64,000 nt of DNA from Bacillus sp. P14.5. Lineage in GTDB: Bacteria > Bacillota > Bacilli > Bacillales > Bacillaceae_B. Every line of letters starts with the position of its first letter. Positions within the stretch are counted from its first letter, which is position 1. The stretch covers positions 124,001-188,000 of the forward strand of contig NZ_NIJF01000116.1 in the NCBI RefSeq assembly GCF_003316765.1. Direction: 5' to 3'. A model generated the notes under the pieces. It saw only the letters and a program-made list of their open reading frames with translations. It did no database searches and was not told the DNA's origin. The position numbers and the translations under genes are program-made. Shown here in pieces: positions 37,221 to 46,195 of this stretch.

Positions 37221-39833
37221 TTAATAGTTGAAGTATTCTTCTAGTCCTTTTCTGATTCCCAAAGCTGCCTGACGTCTGAAATTCTCGGTCTTTAACTTAG
37301 CCTCTTCATTAGGATTTGATAGGAAAGCAAGCTCTACTAGTATACTCGGAAGCTCGTTCTCTCTATTTACATAAAACAGCTGCTCTTTTACTCCTCGGTT
37401 AGCTGTTCCTATATGAGAAACCATATTATTTTGAACAGCTTTCCCTAATAAATAACTTTTTGGACCATTGAAATTTACTGATTTATTATAAAAAGTAGTT
37501 GATCCAGCTGAATTTCTAGTGTAGGAATCTCCATGGATGCTGATAAAAGCATCATAATCAGAATTATTTGAAATATCCGTTCTTTCATGCAGTTCCAAGA
37601 ATGTATCATTACTTCTTGTCAGTTTTACAATAGCACCGGCTCTTTCAAGTTCTTCTTTTAAATAAAGAGCAGTATATAAATTGACTTCTTTTTCATATAG
37701 ACCTGTGACACCTATAGCACCACTGTCACGTCCCCCATGGCCAGCATCAATGATAATTTTCTTACCTGCTAAACCTTTAGGCACGACTTTAATTGAAAGT
37801 TTTTCATTATAATCCCTAAGAGTGTAAGAATAGCCTGAAGCAAACGTAACAACCATGGCTTTTTTACCATCTGAAAGGGTTTGAGAAGAAATAGAGGAAA
37901 CCCCTTTCGGATAACTTGTCGGAAGAACCAAGTCAGTTAACCCGCCAAAAATTCTGATTGAATTATTTGACAGAGTAGAATAAGCTAGGTTAAATTCTGA
38001 TGGTTTCTGCCATGTTATATAAGTATCTTTTCCAACATTGGATATAGAGGGTTTAGTTAAGCTTTGTATAGAGATATTAGAAATTTGTGCTTTATTTACC
38101 CATCCTCTTATACCATCTGGTGTTTCGACGTTTAACCACTCATTCAATTCTCTTAAAACGAGCAAGGTTTCGTTAAGTTCCAGGTGTTCTGCTATGGAAT
38201 AATTTCCATTTGCACCTTTTCTTAATACTGCTTTTTGAAGTGCGTAGACCTTGGAATAATCAGTTTTCACTTCATATTCAGGTACCCACCCCTTCGTACC
38301 ATCTTGCAACTGAACATTTATCCATTTTTCATTTGAGGAGTTTACATGTTCAGCCAATAGGGTAACTCTATCACTATAGGATAAAATTCGTTTAACAGGG
38401 TATTGGTATGTAGCACCTGAACGAACGATCCCTCTTTGAGTTCTTATATTGATAGTAGTGTTTAATTTAATTGATGAGGCAGCTACGACAGACTCGTGCA
38501 CCCAAATAAGTTTTCCATTATACAAAGCATTATACCAAGTCTCACCATTGCTTTCTCTTTGTTCTTTTACTGCTGTAAGTTGTGTACCCTTAGTCGCTTG
38601 GGTTACCACGAGACTGTTTAAAGAGGGCTGGCTCCTTAAATTAGCAACGTCTACATTAATATAGAGTGATTTATTTATAGAAGTGCTCTCGCTTAAAAAA
38701 TCAACATTGATCCAGCCGGAAACCTTTTCCGAAACCTGTACACGAACCCATGTTTCATCAAAACTATTTTTAAAACTGCTTAATACTTTGATTTTTTGAT
38801 TAGCATTGAGCTTTTCGACAATTTTGTAACTTGTTGTTGCCCCACTATGAACATTGACTCCATTGGTTTTAGCATACATATTTTCAGGTAGTACTAATTC
38901 CTTTTCCTCATCCGGTGTAGACTGTTCTGTAAAAGCAGAAGAATTGATCCAGCCTTTAACAGTTCCTAAATCAACTCTATGCCATAATTCTCCCTTAGCA
39001 TTTGTAAAGGAATCTATCACGGTTAGTTCATCGGATTTCTTAGCGGTATACACTACTTCGTAAGAATTCGTTGCACCTTTATGTATGGATGCAGAATCTA
39101 CAGTGATTTTCATAAGCTTAACTACTGGAGGTAATGGTGTCTCAACTTCTTCAAATGCTTCAGAACTAACCCAACCCTTAATAGTACCTAATTCAATCCT
39201 GTACCATAATTCTTTTTGACTATTAGTAAAGGAATCTATTATCACAGCCGTATCGCCAACCTCTACTGTTGCCACTTCGTCGTATGCTGCTGTAGCCCCT
39301 TTTTTAACGGAAGAAGCTTGCATTACAACCTTTTGAGTTTTCTCAGGAGCTTCTACAATTGGTTCTTTTGAAACTAACTCACTAAAAACCCAGCCTTTTT
39401 TTCCATCAAATTCAATTCGATACCAGACTTCATTGAGACTGTTTTCAAAGGAATCAATTATTTCAACAGTGCGGCCGTTACCTAGTTTATCTACTATAGG
39501 ATAAGAGGTGCTAGCTCCTTTTCGTATATTTACATTGTCAGTATTAATGGTAGAGTTTGAGCCTGTAAGACTTTCTGATTCAGTGCTGAAACTAGGGATC
39601 CAGCCTTTAACTTCTCCTAAGTCTATTCTGTACCATTTTTCACCCTTGGCATTCGTGAATTCATCAATGACTATGAGTTCTGTTCCTTTGTCTAAGTGCT
39701 TCACAACTGGATATTGTGCAGTAGCGCCTTTCCGAACCTCTACATTATCTTTTGTAGATACTTCATCGGCGTTGGCAACCAATGGAAACAAGAATGCTGT
39801 CGAAAGCACTGAAGAAGCTATTATTCTTTTCAC
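37221..39833 (-). CDS. N-acetylmuramoyl-L-alanine amidase (Amidase_3) with eight SH3b repeats
   Basis: 870 residues. After a signal peptide (about 22 residues) come eight SH3b repeats of about 60-75 residues, recognisable by R/HKGA-x-Y and W-Y-R-I-x-LG-x-KGW. They reach about residue 590. A beta-rich AMIN-like region follows (about 595-690), then the zinc amidase domain at about 695-870 with metal ligands in IIIDAGHGGRDSGAIG, YEKEVNL and AFISIHGDS and the catalytic Glu in ILVELAFLSN. It cleaves the muramoyl-alanine bond. The domain is C-terminal, as in LytC, but SH3b repeats replace the CWB2 repeats. Repeats 1-5 are most alike, which suggests recent internal duplication. Confidence 0.91.
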   Translation of the reverse strand: MKRIIASSVLSTAFLFPLVANADEVSTKDNVEVRKGATAQYPVVKHLDKGTELIVIDEFTNAKGEKWYRIDLGEVKGWIPSFSTESESLTGSNSTINTDNVNIRKGASTSYPIVDKLGNGRTVEIIDSFENSLNEVWYRIEFDGKKGWVFSELVSKEPIVEAPEKTQKVVMQASSVKKGATAAYDEVATVEVGDTAVIIDSFTNSQKELWYRIELGTIKGWVSSEAFEEVETPLPPVVKLMKITVDSASIHKGATNSYEVVYTAKKSDELTVIDSFTNAKGELWHRVDLGTVKGWINSSAFTEQSTPDEEKELVLPENMYAKTNGVNVHSGATTSYKIVEKLNANQKIKVLSSFKNSFDETWVRVQVSEKVSGWINVDFLSESTSINKSLYINVDVANLRSQPSLNSLVVTQATKGTQLTAVKEQRESNGETWYNALYNGKLIWVHESVVAASSIKLNTTINIRTQRGIVRSGATYQYPVKRILSYSDRVTLLAEHVNSSNEKWINVQLQDGTKGWVPEYEVKTDYSKVYALQKAVLRKGANGNYSIAEHLELNETLLVLRELNEWLNVETPDGIRGWVNKAQISNISIQSLTKPSISNVGKDTYITWQKPSEFNLAYSTLSNNSIRIFGGLTDLVLPTSYPKGVSSISSQTLSDGKKAMVVTFASGYSYTLRDYNEKLSIKVVPKGLAGKKIIIDAGHGGRDSGAIGVTGLYEKEVNLYTALYLKEELERAGAIVKLTRSNDTFLELHERTDISNNSDYDAFISIHGDSYTRNSAGSTTFYNKSVNFNGPKSYLLGKAVQNNMVSHIGTANRGVKEQLFYVNRENELPSILVELAFLSNPNEEAKLKTENFRRQAALGIRKGLEEYFNY

Positions 39834-39951
39834 TATTTACCTCCAAATAATCTTTGTAATTAACTATTACATTTTATCGAAATATGTCAATTATTACAAT
39901 CAGTTCTAGAAAGTTATTGTAAAAGAAAATTTTTCCATCTTAAATTTAGGT

Positions 39952-39977
39952 AAAAAAAGAAAAGGAAGACCTTTTCT
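39952..39977 (-). terminator. LCP gene terminator
   Basis: Eight-base-pair stem AGAAAAGG / CCTTTTCT with a 4-nt loop, T7 on the minus strand. It overlaps the stop codon at 39976-39978. Confidence 0.7.
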
Positions 39978-40947
39978 AGGAAGATAATGTTTCATTAAGT
40001 TGGTAGGAGGTTTCGTCTATTGATTCCATATCCGGAATATAATAATATGACCCATTTATATAATCATCATAGCCTTCCAGTTTTAATTGTTTAATTTCCG
40101 CTTCTTTAATTTGGGTATATAACTTTACAAAACTCAGAAATTTAGAAGGGGGGATATTCGTCTTAACATTATCTCCGATATCTTCCAATATTTCATCCGT
40201 TTTAGTTATAGAAGTAAATGAAGTTCCTTTATCCGTAATGGCTTTAATAACTTGTTGCTGCCTTTCATTTCTCCCAAGATCACCATTAGGATCTTGTTTT
40301 CTCATTCTTACATAAGCTAGAGCTTCATTTCCATTAAGCAATTCTGTTCCTTCATAGAACGTCTTCCATTTTAGACTTCCCGTCAATTGAGCTTCAAAGG
40401 TAAATGGTATATCTATAGTTATACCTCCTAATGAATCTACAATATCTTCAAAACCTTGAAAATTCGTAGTCACATAGTAATCAATAGGAACATCAATAAA
40501 ATGATTAACAGCTTCTACAGTAGGTTCTACTCCCCCATACCCATAGGAATGGGCTATTTTAGTATCTATTCCAGCTTCCGGAATATAAGTCAAAGTATCT
40601 CTTGGAATACTAAGCATTTTTATATCCTTGTTAGCGGGATTTACTGTTAGTAGTAAAAGCACATCAGAGCGTCCTAACCCGCCTTCCTGATTTTCAATTC
40701 CTACCAATAGTATAGAGAATGGTTCCTTTGTTACTTCAACATCTTCCAATGCTCTTTTACTGAGATTAGAAGAGTTTATTTCTTGATATATTTTATCAGT
40801 GGTATTTTTAGTATCCCTATAAAGGTTGAACCCGAAAATTGTTAATCCTAAAGTTCCTGTCATTATAAATAAAAGTAATAAGCTCCCAATCACTCGTCTT
40901 CTTCTTTTACGTTTAATATTTTTATGATTTATACGAGAATCGTGCAA
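39976..40947 (-). CDS. LytR-CpsA-Psr (LCP) family wall-polymer ligase
   Basis: 323 residues from TTG 40947 (TAGGGA site). Short basic cytoplasmic end (KRKRRRR), one membrane helix at about 20-42, then the extracellular LCP domain with SILLVGIEN, RSDVLLLLTVNP, MLSIPRDT (Arg that contacts the pyrophosphate) and the YVRMRKQDPNGDLGRNERQQQV block. LCP proteins transfer undecaprenyl-linked wall teichoic acid and similar polymers to peptidoglycan. In B. subtilis an LCP gene lies next to yvyE-degS, as here. It may attach the polymer made at 20-35 kb, which is inferred. Confidence 0.9.
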   Translation of the reverse strand: MHDSRINHKNIKRKRRRRVIGSLLLLFIMTGTLGLTIFGFNLYRDTKNTTDKIYQEINSSNLSKRALEDVEVTKEPFSILLVGIENQEGGLGRSDVLLLLTVNPANKDIKMLSIPRDTLTYIPEAGIDTKIAHSYGYGGVEPTVEAVNHFIDVPIDYYVTTNFQGFEDIVDSLGGITIDIPFTFEAQLTGSLKWKTFYEGTELLNGNEALAYVRMRKQDPNGDLGRNERQQQVIKAITDKGTSFTSITKTDEILEDIGDNVKTNIPPSKFLSFVKLYTQIKEAEIKQLKLEGYDDYINGSYYYIPDMESIDETSYQLNETLSS

Positions 40948-41053
40948 AATTATCCCTACTTTAATGTAATTTCTTTTATCGATTCATTCTAATATAATTT
41001 AAACTTTTCGTAAACCGCCTAGAGAATGCTTACTCTATTGGCACATTTTTTAT

Positions 41054-41683
41054 TTATTCGTTCTCCAAATACTCTAAATGACTCTCAGTGATGTATCCCT
41101 GCCCATTCGTCAACTCCGTCATCCACTCGACAAATTCCTCTTTCTTATCCTCTTCGACATAAGTCTCAATTTCGACAGTGTCGAGGTAGTGAATTTCTTT
41201 TAGCGGATATTTCGACGATCTTACTTCGTTTTCGACTTTTCCCAGCAGGGTATAATCGATTTTCGTCTTCATGACACGCATAAGGGTTCTTTCGACAATA
41301 CCGACCGCGTTCAGGCCCTCTGAGACGGCTTTACCGTACGCTCTGATTAATCCGCCTGCTCCGAGCTTGATTCCGCCGAAATAGCGCGTGACGACCACGA
41401 CGGTGTCCTTCAAATCGCGCTTCTTCAGAACTTCCAGCATGGGTACTCCAGCGGTACCGCTGGGTTCGCCGTCATCGTTGGCTTTTTGTATGAGGTTATG
41501 CTCTCCGATCATATAGGCAGAGCAGTTATGATTGGCATTCGAATGGTCTTTTTTTATGGTGTTGATGAATTCCTGGGCTTCTTCTTCTGATTCAGCCCTT
41601 TTGATTTGTGCGATGAAGCGGGAGCGCTCAATGTTGATTTCGTGCTGTCCGGCTTCTTTCACTGTCAGATATTTTTGAAGCAA
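41054..41683 (-). CDS. yvyE: YigZ/YvyE family protein (IMPACT family)
   Basis: 210 residues from TTG 41683, which is spaced 7 nt from GAGAGGAG; the ATG two codons earlier sits too close. Conserved IERSRFIAQIKR, DGEPSGTAGVPML and VVTRYFGGIKLGAGGLIRAYG motifs define the UPF0029 N-terminal domain, followed by the DUF1949 ferredoxin-like domain. The biochemical role is unsettled; IMPACT relatives act in translation control. It is divergent from degS, the same order as in B. subtilis. Confidence 0.9.
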   Translation of the reverse strand: MLQKYLTVKEAGQHEINIERSRFIAQIKRAESEEEAQEFINTIKKDHSNANHNCSAYMIGEHNLIQKANDDGEPSGTAGVPMLEVLKKRDLKDTVVVVTRYFGGIKLGAGGLIRAYGKAVSEGLNAVGIVERTLMRVMKTKIDYTLLGKVENEVRSSKYPLKEIHYLDTVEIETYVEEDKKEEFVEWMTELTNGQGYITESHLEYLENE

Positions 41684-42205
41684 AATCATTCTCCTCTCAA
41701 AAGGTTTATCTATGGTATATAGAGGGTAGGTATCATAATTCGACAAAAACAGCTTAATCTCTATTCTACTATATGAGAAGAGACAAAGCATTATTATTGT
41801 CTGTTTACTTTATTGCGTTAAAGCGTGAAGAGGGGCTGTGCCTTTTGGTTCGTCCAGATTCAGCGGCCGCTTACTCTTCTCATGCATTAGTGTATTAAAG
41901 CGGTACAGGGTAATATGTAACGAAATTTTAATATCCGACAAAATGTGACATGGTATAATAGATGTGCCTTGGGATACTATTTCAGCAAAAATATGCCTAG
42001 ATGAATAAAGGACTTTACTGGATGCTGTTGAATTCTTAAAATATCCGATTAAATAGGGAAAGCTATATAGTAAATTGGATTCAGGCGCTGTCATTTAGAA
42101 TGTGTCTTTTTATCTAATTTTGACCCTTGTGCTGATTTTAACTATTTTGAAATAGTGATGAAATAAACTCCATGTACAATAGGCTTGGTATTAAGGAGGG
42201 TCCCC
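41684..42205. other. divergent yvyE / degS regulatory region
   Basis: About 520 bp with no gene. It must contain both promoters, but I cannot assign either with confidence. A stretch at 41813-41850 (GCGTTAAAGCGTG, GGGGCTGTGCC) resembles a degenerate copy of the GGGACAGTCCC repeat found elsewhere in the window. Confidence 0.4.
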
Positions 42206-43348
42206 GTGTCTATTAGAAAGGTGAACACCAAGATGCTGGATAATATCTTAGAGCAGATGATCGACACGGTCGGCCGCAGTAAAAGTGATGTTTTTGAAAT
42301 CGGCGAACAGTGTCGGCAGGATTATGAATCGATAACAGAAGAATTGAAAGTAATAAGAGAGTCTGTGTTCAGGGTCATTCAAGAAGGCGATGATCTTGAG
42401 AGGAAATCGAGGTTTGCCCGGAAAAGGCTTTCTGAAGTCAGTCAGCACTTTCAGAATTTCTCTGAAGCTCAGGTAAGGGAAGCATATGAGCAGGCGCACG
42501 ATTTGCAGATGAAGCTTTCTTTGAACAGGCAGACAGAAGCCAGGCTCCGGGAACGCAGGGACGATATCGAGCGGCGCATCAAGAATCTCCAGGACACCAT
42601 CGATCGGGCAGAACAGCTGAATTCTCAAATATCGGTTGTGCTGAATTATTTAAGCAGTGATCTTAAGCAGATGGGGGCAGCTCTTGAGGATGCGAAAGAA
42701 AAGCATGACTTTGGACTGCAAATCATTGAAGCTCAGGAAGAAGAGCGGAAGAAGCTGTCACGGGAAATCCATGATGGCCCTGCCCAGATGCTGGCGAATG
42801 TGCTCCTGAGATCGGATCTGATTGACAGAGTGTACCGTGAGAGCGGGCCAATGGCGGCATTAGGGGAGATCAAGGACCTGAAAACCATGGTCCGGTCAGC
42901 CCTGTATGAAGTCCGCAGGATCATTTATGATCTAAGGCCGATGGCGCTGGATGATTTAGGACTGGTACCGACCCTCACAAAATACTTAAGTACTATCGAA
43001 GAGTATCATAAGAGCACTTCGATCAGTTTTGTGAATGTTGGTCAGGTCAAAAGGCTGCCTTCCAAGTATGAGGTGGCACTCTTCAGGCTCATCCAGGAAT
43101 CAGTACAGAATGCATTGAAGCATTCAGAAGCCAGGGAGATCCAAGTGAAGCTGGAGATTTCCAAAAGCAAGGTAACAGTCATCATCAAGGATAATGGAAA
43201 AGGATTCGATACAAAAAAGAAGAAAAACGGATCCTTTGGAATCATGGGCATGAGGGAACGTGTGGAGCTCCTTGAAGGGGAGATGAGCATCGATTCAAAA
43301 GTCGGCTCAGGCACGGTCATCCTTGTTCAGGTTCCATTAACAGCATAA
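42206..43348 (+). CDS. degS: two-component sensor kinase DegS
   Basis: 380 residues from GTG 42206, 6 nt after AAGGAGGG. Cytoplasmic, no membrane helix. The N-terminal sensory part is a long coiled coil (residues about 20-170, with RLRERRDDIERRIKNLQDTI). The HisKA_3 motif EERKKLSREIHDGPAQMLANVLLRS holds the phospho-accepting His, and an HATPase_c domain follows with DNGKGFD and GSFGIMGMRERVELL. It phosphorylates DegU, controlling exoenzymes, motility and biofilm genes. Confidence 0.96.
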   Translation: MSIRKVNTKMLDNILEQMIDTVGRSKSDVFEIGEQCRQDYESITEELKVIRESVFRVIQEGDDLERKSRFARKRLSEVSQHFQNFSEAQVREAYEQAHDLQMKLSLNRQTEARLRERRDDIERRIKNLQDTIDRAEQLNSQISVVLNYLSSDLKQMGAALEDAKEKHDFGLQIIEAQEEERKKLSREIHDGPAQMLANVLLRSDLIDRVYRESGPMAALGEIKDLKTMVRSALYEVRRIIYDLRPMALDDLGLVPTLTKYLSTIEEYHKSTSISFVNVGQVKRLPSKYEVALFRLIQESVQNALKHSEAREIQVKLEISKSKVTVIIKDNGKGFDTKKKKNGSFGIMGMRERVELLEGEMSIDSKVGSGTVILVQVPLTA

Positions 43349-43380
43349 ATTTTTTCTCGTACACATAGGGAGGCGAAATC

Positions 43381-44058
43381 ATGGCAACGAACATTGTCAT
43401 TATAGACGATCATCAGTTATTTCGAGAAGGGGTAAAACGCATCTTAGAATTTGAACCATCTTTTAACGTACTTGCAGAAGGAGATGACGGTTCACAAGCC
43501 ATTCAGTTGGTAGAGGAACATAATCCTGATGTGGTTTTGATGGATATCAATATGCCGGAAATCAACGGTGTGGAAGCGACAGCTCAGCTGGTGAAGAAGC
43601 ATCCTGATACAAAGGTCATCATTCTTTCCATCCATGATGATGAAAATTATGTGAGCCACGCGCTGAAAACAGGTGCATTAGGATACCTCCTTAAGGAAAT
43701 GGATTCCGAGGCATTGGTTGAAGCTGTGAAGGTTGTGGCAGATGGAGGTTCTTATATCCATCCTAAAGTCACTCACAACTTGATCAACGACTACCGCCGA
43801 TTGGCGAATACGCAAGAGTCAGGCGGCTTCAAGCAGACAGAAGTAAGACGCCCTCTGCATTTGCTGACTCGCCGCGAGTGTGAAGTGCTGCAGATGCTAG
43901 CAGACGGCAAAAGCAACCGTGGAATCGGTGAAGCACTGTATATCAGTGAGAAAACCGTTAAGAATCACGTAAGTAATATTCTTCAGAAAATGAGTGTGAA
44001 TGACCGTACGCAGGCTGTTGTTACAGGAATCAAAAATGGCTGGGTAGAGGTTAGATAG
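43381..44058 (+). CDS. degU: response regulator DegU
   Basis: 225 residues. Receiver domain 1-120 with the phosphorylation site Asp in [16 protein letters not shown] (residue 56) and acidic IIDDHQLF at the start. LuxR/GerE-type HTH at about 160-220 ([39 protein letters not shown]). It lies 32 nt downstream of degS in one operon. A natural candidate regulator of the secreted protease and autolysin genes nearby, by analogy to B. subtilis. Confidence 0.97.
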   Translation: MATNIVIIDDHQLFREGVKRILEFEPSFNVLAEGDDGSQAIQLVEEHNPDVVLMDINMPEINGVEATAQLVKKHPDTKVIILSIHDDENYVSHALKTGALGYLLKEMDSEALVEAVKVVADGGSYIHPKVTHNLINDYRRLANTQESGGFKQTEVRRPLHLLTRRECEVLQMLADGKSNRGIGEALYISEKTVKNHVSNILQKMSVNDRTQAVVTGIKNGWVEVR

Positions 44059-44064
44059 TGAGAG

Positions 44065-44092
44065 AGCGGGTCCTTTTTGGGGCTCGCTTTTT
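44065..44092 (+). terminator. degSU terminator
   Basis: Stem AGCGGGTCC / GGGCTCGCT with two wobble pairs and a 6-nt loop, then TTTTT. Confidence 0.78.
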
Positions 44093-44127
44093 AGTTTTGT
44101 TGGTGCGTTAAGCTGCCTGCGCTGCAG

Positions 44128-44281
44128 ACTTCATACATGAGTGGGTGGAAAAGAGCTGCTCGTGACTGAGGGGAAGGGACTTCATACATGAGTTACTGAA
44201 AAAGAGCTGCTCGCGACCGAAGAGGGTAGAACTTCATACATAAGTGGGTGAAAAAGAGCCGCTCGTGATTGAAGATTTTTT
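44128..44281. repeat. three tandem copies of a 51-52 bp repeat
   Basis: Units start at 44128, 44179 and 44231 with ACTTCATACATGAGT, continue with GAAAAAGAGCTGCTCG and GACTGA/GACCGA, and are about 75-85% alike. The same unit occurs in opposite orientation at 45.85-46.13 kb, and the CATACATGAGT core resembles the 53-bp array at 59.2-60.0 kb. Confidence 0.8.
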
Positions 44282-44294
44282 TAGATGGAAGGAA

Positions 44295-44330
44295 AACAGG
44301 CTGCACCTGATTAGATAGGGGCAGCCTGTT
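44295..44330 (-). terminator. treR terminator
   Basis: Stem AACAGGCTGC / GCAGCCTGTT extended by ACCT/AGGG, followed on the minus strand by TTTTCC. Confidence 0.7.
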
Positions 44331-44332
44331 CT

Positions 44333-45052
44333 TTAATGCTTTCTGCGGGCAAAATCGACGAAACGGAACTTATCGAGCCTGTGCCGGGACTCTGTGTATT
44401 GAAAGAGGGTTGTATCTTCCAGGTGGACATAGTTTTTCACGACGACCACATGGTCATAGCCGGACAGGTCCAGGTAGGCGCGGTCTTCCTCTGTACATTT
44501 CTCCACGACGATTTCTTTTTTAGCATAGGAGATGGGAAGCTTCATTTCGTTCTCCAGGTATTCATAGATGGATTTCTCACAGATTTCCTTTGTCAGGAGA
44601 GGGACGTTCTTTCTTAAAAAGAAGTCTTTATCCAGAATGATGCGTTCTCCTTTGATGTTACGGGCGCGGACGACCTTCCATACCTCGTCATTCTGCTGGC
44701 AGGCGAGCTGGTGCGCAAGGGTTTGATCAGGCTGGATGAGTCCGAAATCGTAGACGATGGTTTGCGATTCGCCCCCGAGCGAGCCTTGGAGTTCCTTGAA
44801 GCTGACGAGTCCTGATATAGGGAAACTCATTTTTGACACATCTAATACAAGCGACCCTTTTCCGCGGAGTTTTTGGATGAATCCGCGCTGCGAGAGGAGG
44901 GTGAGCGCTTTTCGTATCGTTTCCCGGGAAGTCTCGTAGGCTTCAGAAAGTTCATTTTCCGATGGAAGTGTTTCGTTGGCCGGGTAGGTCCCGTCCTGAA
45001 TTTTATCTGCGAGTTCTTGGTATATTTGCATATATTTATTGTTTTTTGTCAT
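44333..45052 (-). CDS. treR: trehalose operon repressor TreR (GntR/HutC family)
   Basis: 239 residues. The N-terminal winged HTH of the GntR family (YQELADKIQDGTYPANETLPSENELSEAYETSRETIRKAL) is followed by a UTRA effector domain (residues about 90-235). In B. subtilis TreR binds trehalose-6-phosphate and leaves its operators. Two matching operators are present in front of treP at 51.7 kb. Unlike B. subtilis, treR is separated from treA by a lipoprotein gene and repeats, so it has its own transcript. Confidence 0.92.
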   Translation of the reverse strand: MTKNNKYMQIYQELADKIQDGTYPANETLPSENELSEAYETSRETIRKALTLLSQRGFIQKLRGKGSLVLDVSKMSFPISGLVSFKELQGSLGGESQTIVYDFGLIQPDQTLAHQLACQQNDEVWKVVRARNIKGERIILDKDFFLRKNVPLLTKEICEKSIYEYLENEMKLPISYAKKEIVVEKCTEEDRAYLDLSGYDHVVVVKNYVHLEDTTLFQYTESRHRLDKFRFVDFARRKH

Positions 45053-45165
45053 AATATCACCATATTTAGTTTACCATACTCCGGTAATTTCAATAAGAGG
45101 TTGAGAATTGTGGGATTTTTCAGGTAAAATGGAGTTATCGCATATTTTAGAAAAGGGTGAAGGAT

Positions 45166-45750
45166 TTGACTAAACAACTTTGGAAAAAATTCATGATAGG
45201 TCTTGGGGTCAGCAGTCTCCTGCTTGCAGGGTGCAATAACAATGAGGGCGCCGACGATACGGACAAGCCTGAGGAGAACACAGAAGAGCAGGCTGAGGAA
45301 ACACCTGCTGAGGATCAGACTTCGGCTTTGTTAGAAGAAACTTCAGAACTAGAAGAAGCTGAGGACGTCCCGGAAGAGGAAAAACAGGCAATCCTGGATG
45401 CTTATAATGAATATATCGAGTCATTCAATGCTGAAGATGTTGAGAGATATATGGCTACCCTTTCCGAAACTCCAGTGAATTTCGAACTGGAAAAGGAAGA
45501 AGAGGCTGTGAACAATGTGTTCTCTAAGCTGGATGTGAGAAGAGAAGCTTCCAATGTAAAAATCGTTAACTACTCTAGTAAAAAAGCGGATGTATACTCT
45601 GATTTGGAGGTAGTGACATCTGACCCTGAGAGTGACAGGGAAGCGACGACGACTGGAAAGCAGCTGACGATCTTCCAGAAGACGGATGATGGCTGGAAGG
45701 TTTCAATGATTAAAGTGAAGCAGAATGTTGAAGAGTCTGCAGAGGGATAA
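45166..45750 (+). CDS. lipoprotein with NTF2-like C-terminal domain
   Basis: About 194 residues. Lipobox LLLAGC with lipidated Cys near residue 23. A Glu/Asp/Pro-rich, unstructured linker (residues about 24-70) follows, then about 120 residues with an NTF2/SnoaL-like pattern (AILDAYNEYIESFNAEDVERYMATLSE to TTGKQLTIFQKTDDGWKVSMIK). The start is taken as TTG 45166 behind AGGGTGAAGGA; GTG 45157 is possible. Exposed on the outer membrane face; function unknown. It is inserted between treR and treA and has its own terminator. Confidence 0.8.
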   Translation: MTKQLWKKFMIGLGVSSLLLAGCNNNEGADDTDKPEENTEEQAEETPAEDQTSALLEETSELEEAEDVPEEEKQAILDAYNEYIESFNAEDVERYMATLSETPVNFELEKEEEAVNNVFSKLDVRREASNVKIVNYSSKKADVYSDLEVVTSDPESDREATTTGKQLTIFQKTDDGWKVSMIKVKQNVEESAEG

Positions 45751-45776
45751 GGTTTTGAAGTGTTAGTAGAATAAAG

Positions 45777-45803
45777 AGACTCGTCTGTTGGCGAGTCTTT
45801 TTG
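45777..45803 (+). terminator. terminator of the lipoprotein gene
   Basis: Seven-base-pair stem AGACTCG / CGAGTCT with an 8-nt loop and TTTTTG. Confidence 0.8.
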
Positions 45804-45846
45804 TTTTGTGTTTTTTTGGGTCTTGAGGTGGCGATTTTCTAGGGAG

Positions 45847-46125
45847 CATGATGAAGTATGAACAGCTTGGGCCGGAAGTGGGGGGAATTGCTTGAGCTAT
45901 GTATGATGTTGGAGCAACTTCGGTCGGGAATGGGTAGATTTCGAGCTCTTATGTATGAAGTACGGGCAGCTTCGGTCACGAGCGAGGGGATTTGGTGAAC
46001 ATGTGGATGAAGTACGGGCCCGTACGGTCGGGAGCGGGCGTTTTTCGTGAACATCTGCATGAAGAACGACACGCATCGGTCAAGAGTGAGCATATGTATG
46101 AAGTACGAGCAGCTCCAGCCTCATG
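45847..46125. repeat. five to six degenerate ~52 bp repeats, inverted relative to 44.1 kb
   Basis: Units recur at about 52-bp steps with ATGTATGAAGTACGGGCAGC, CTTCGGTCACGAGC and a GGG/TTT spacer. The best match to the 44.1-kb units is on the opposite strand (their complement reads ATGTATGAAGT ... TTCGGTCGCGAGCAGC). The outer units are more diverged and some shorter. No protein gene is credible here. Confidence 0.75.
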
Positions 46126-46195
46126 CGGAAACCAGAACTAGAATGGTATCTATTTTCAGACAAAAAATACCCGCCTATTACAGCGGGCATCTCAA

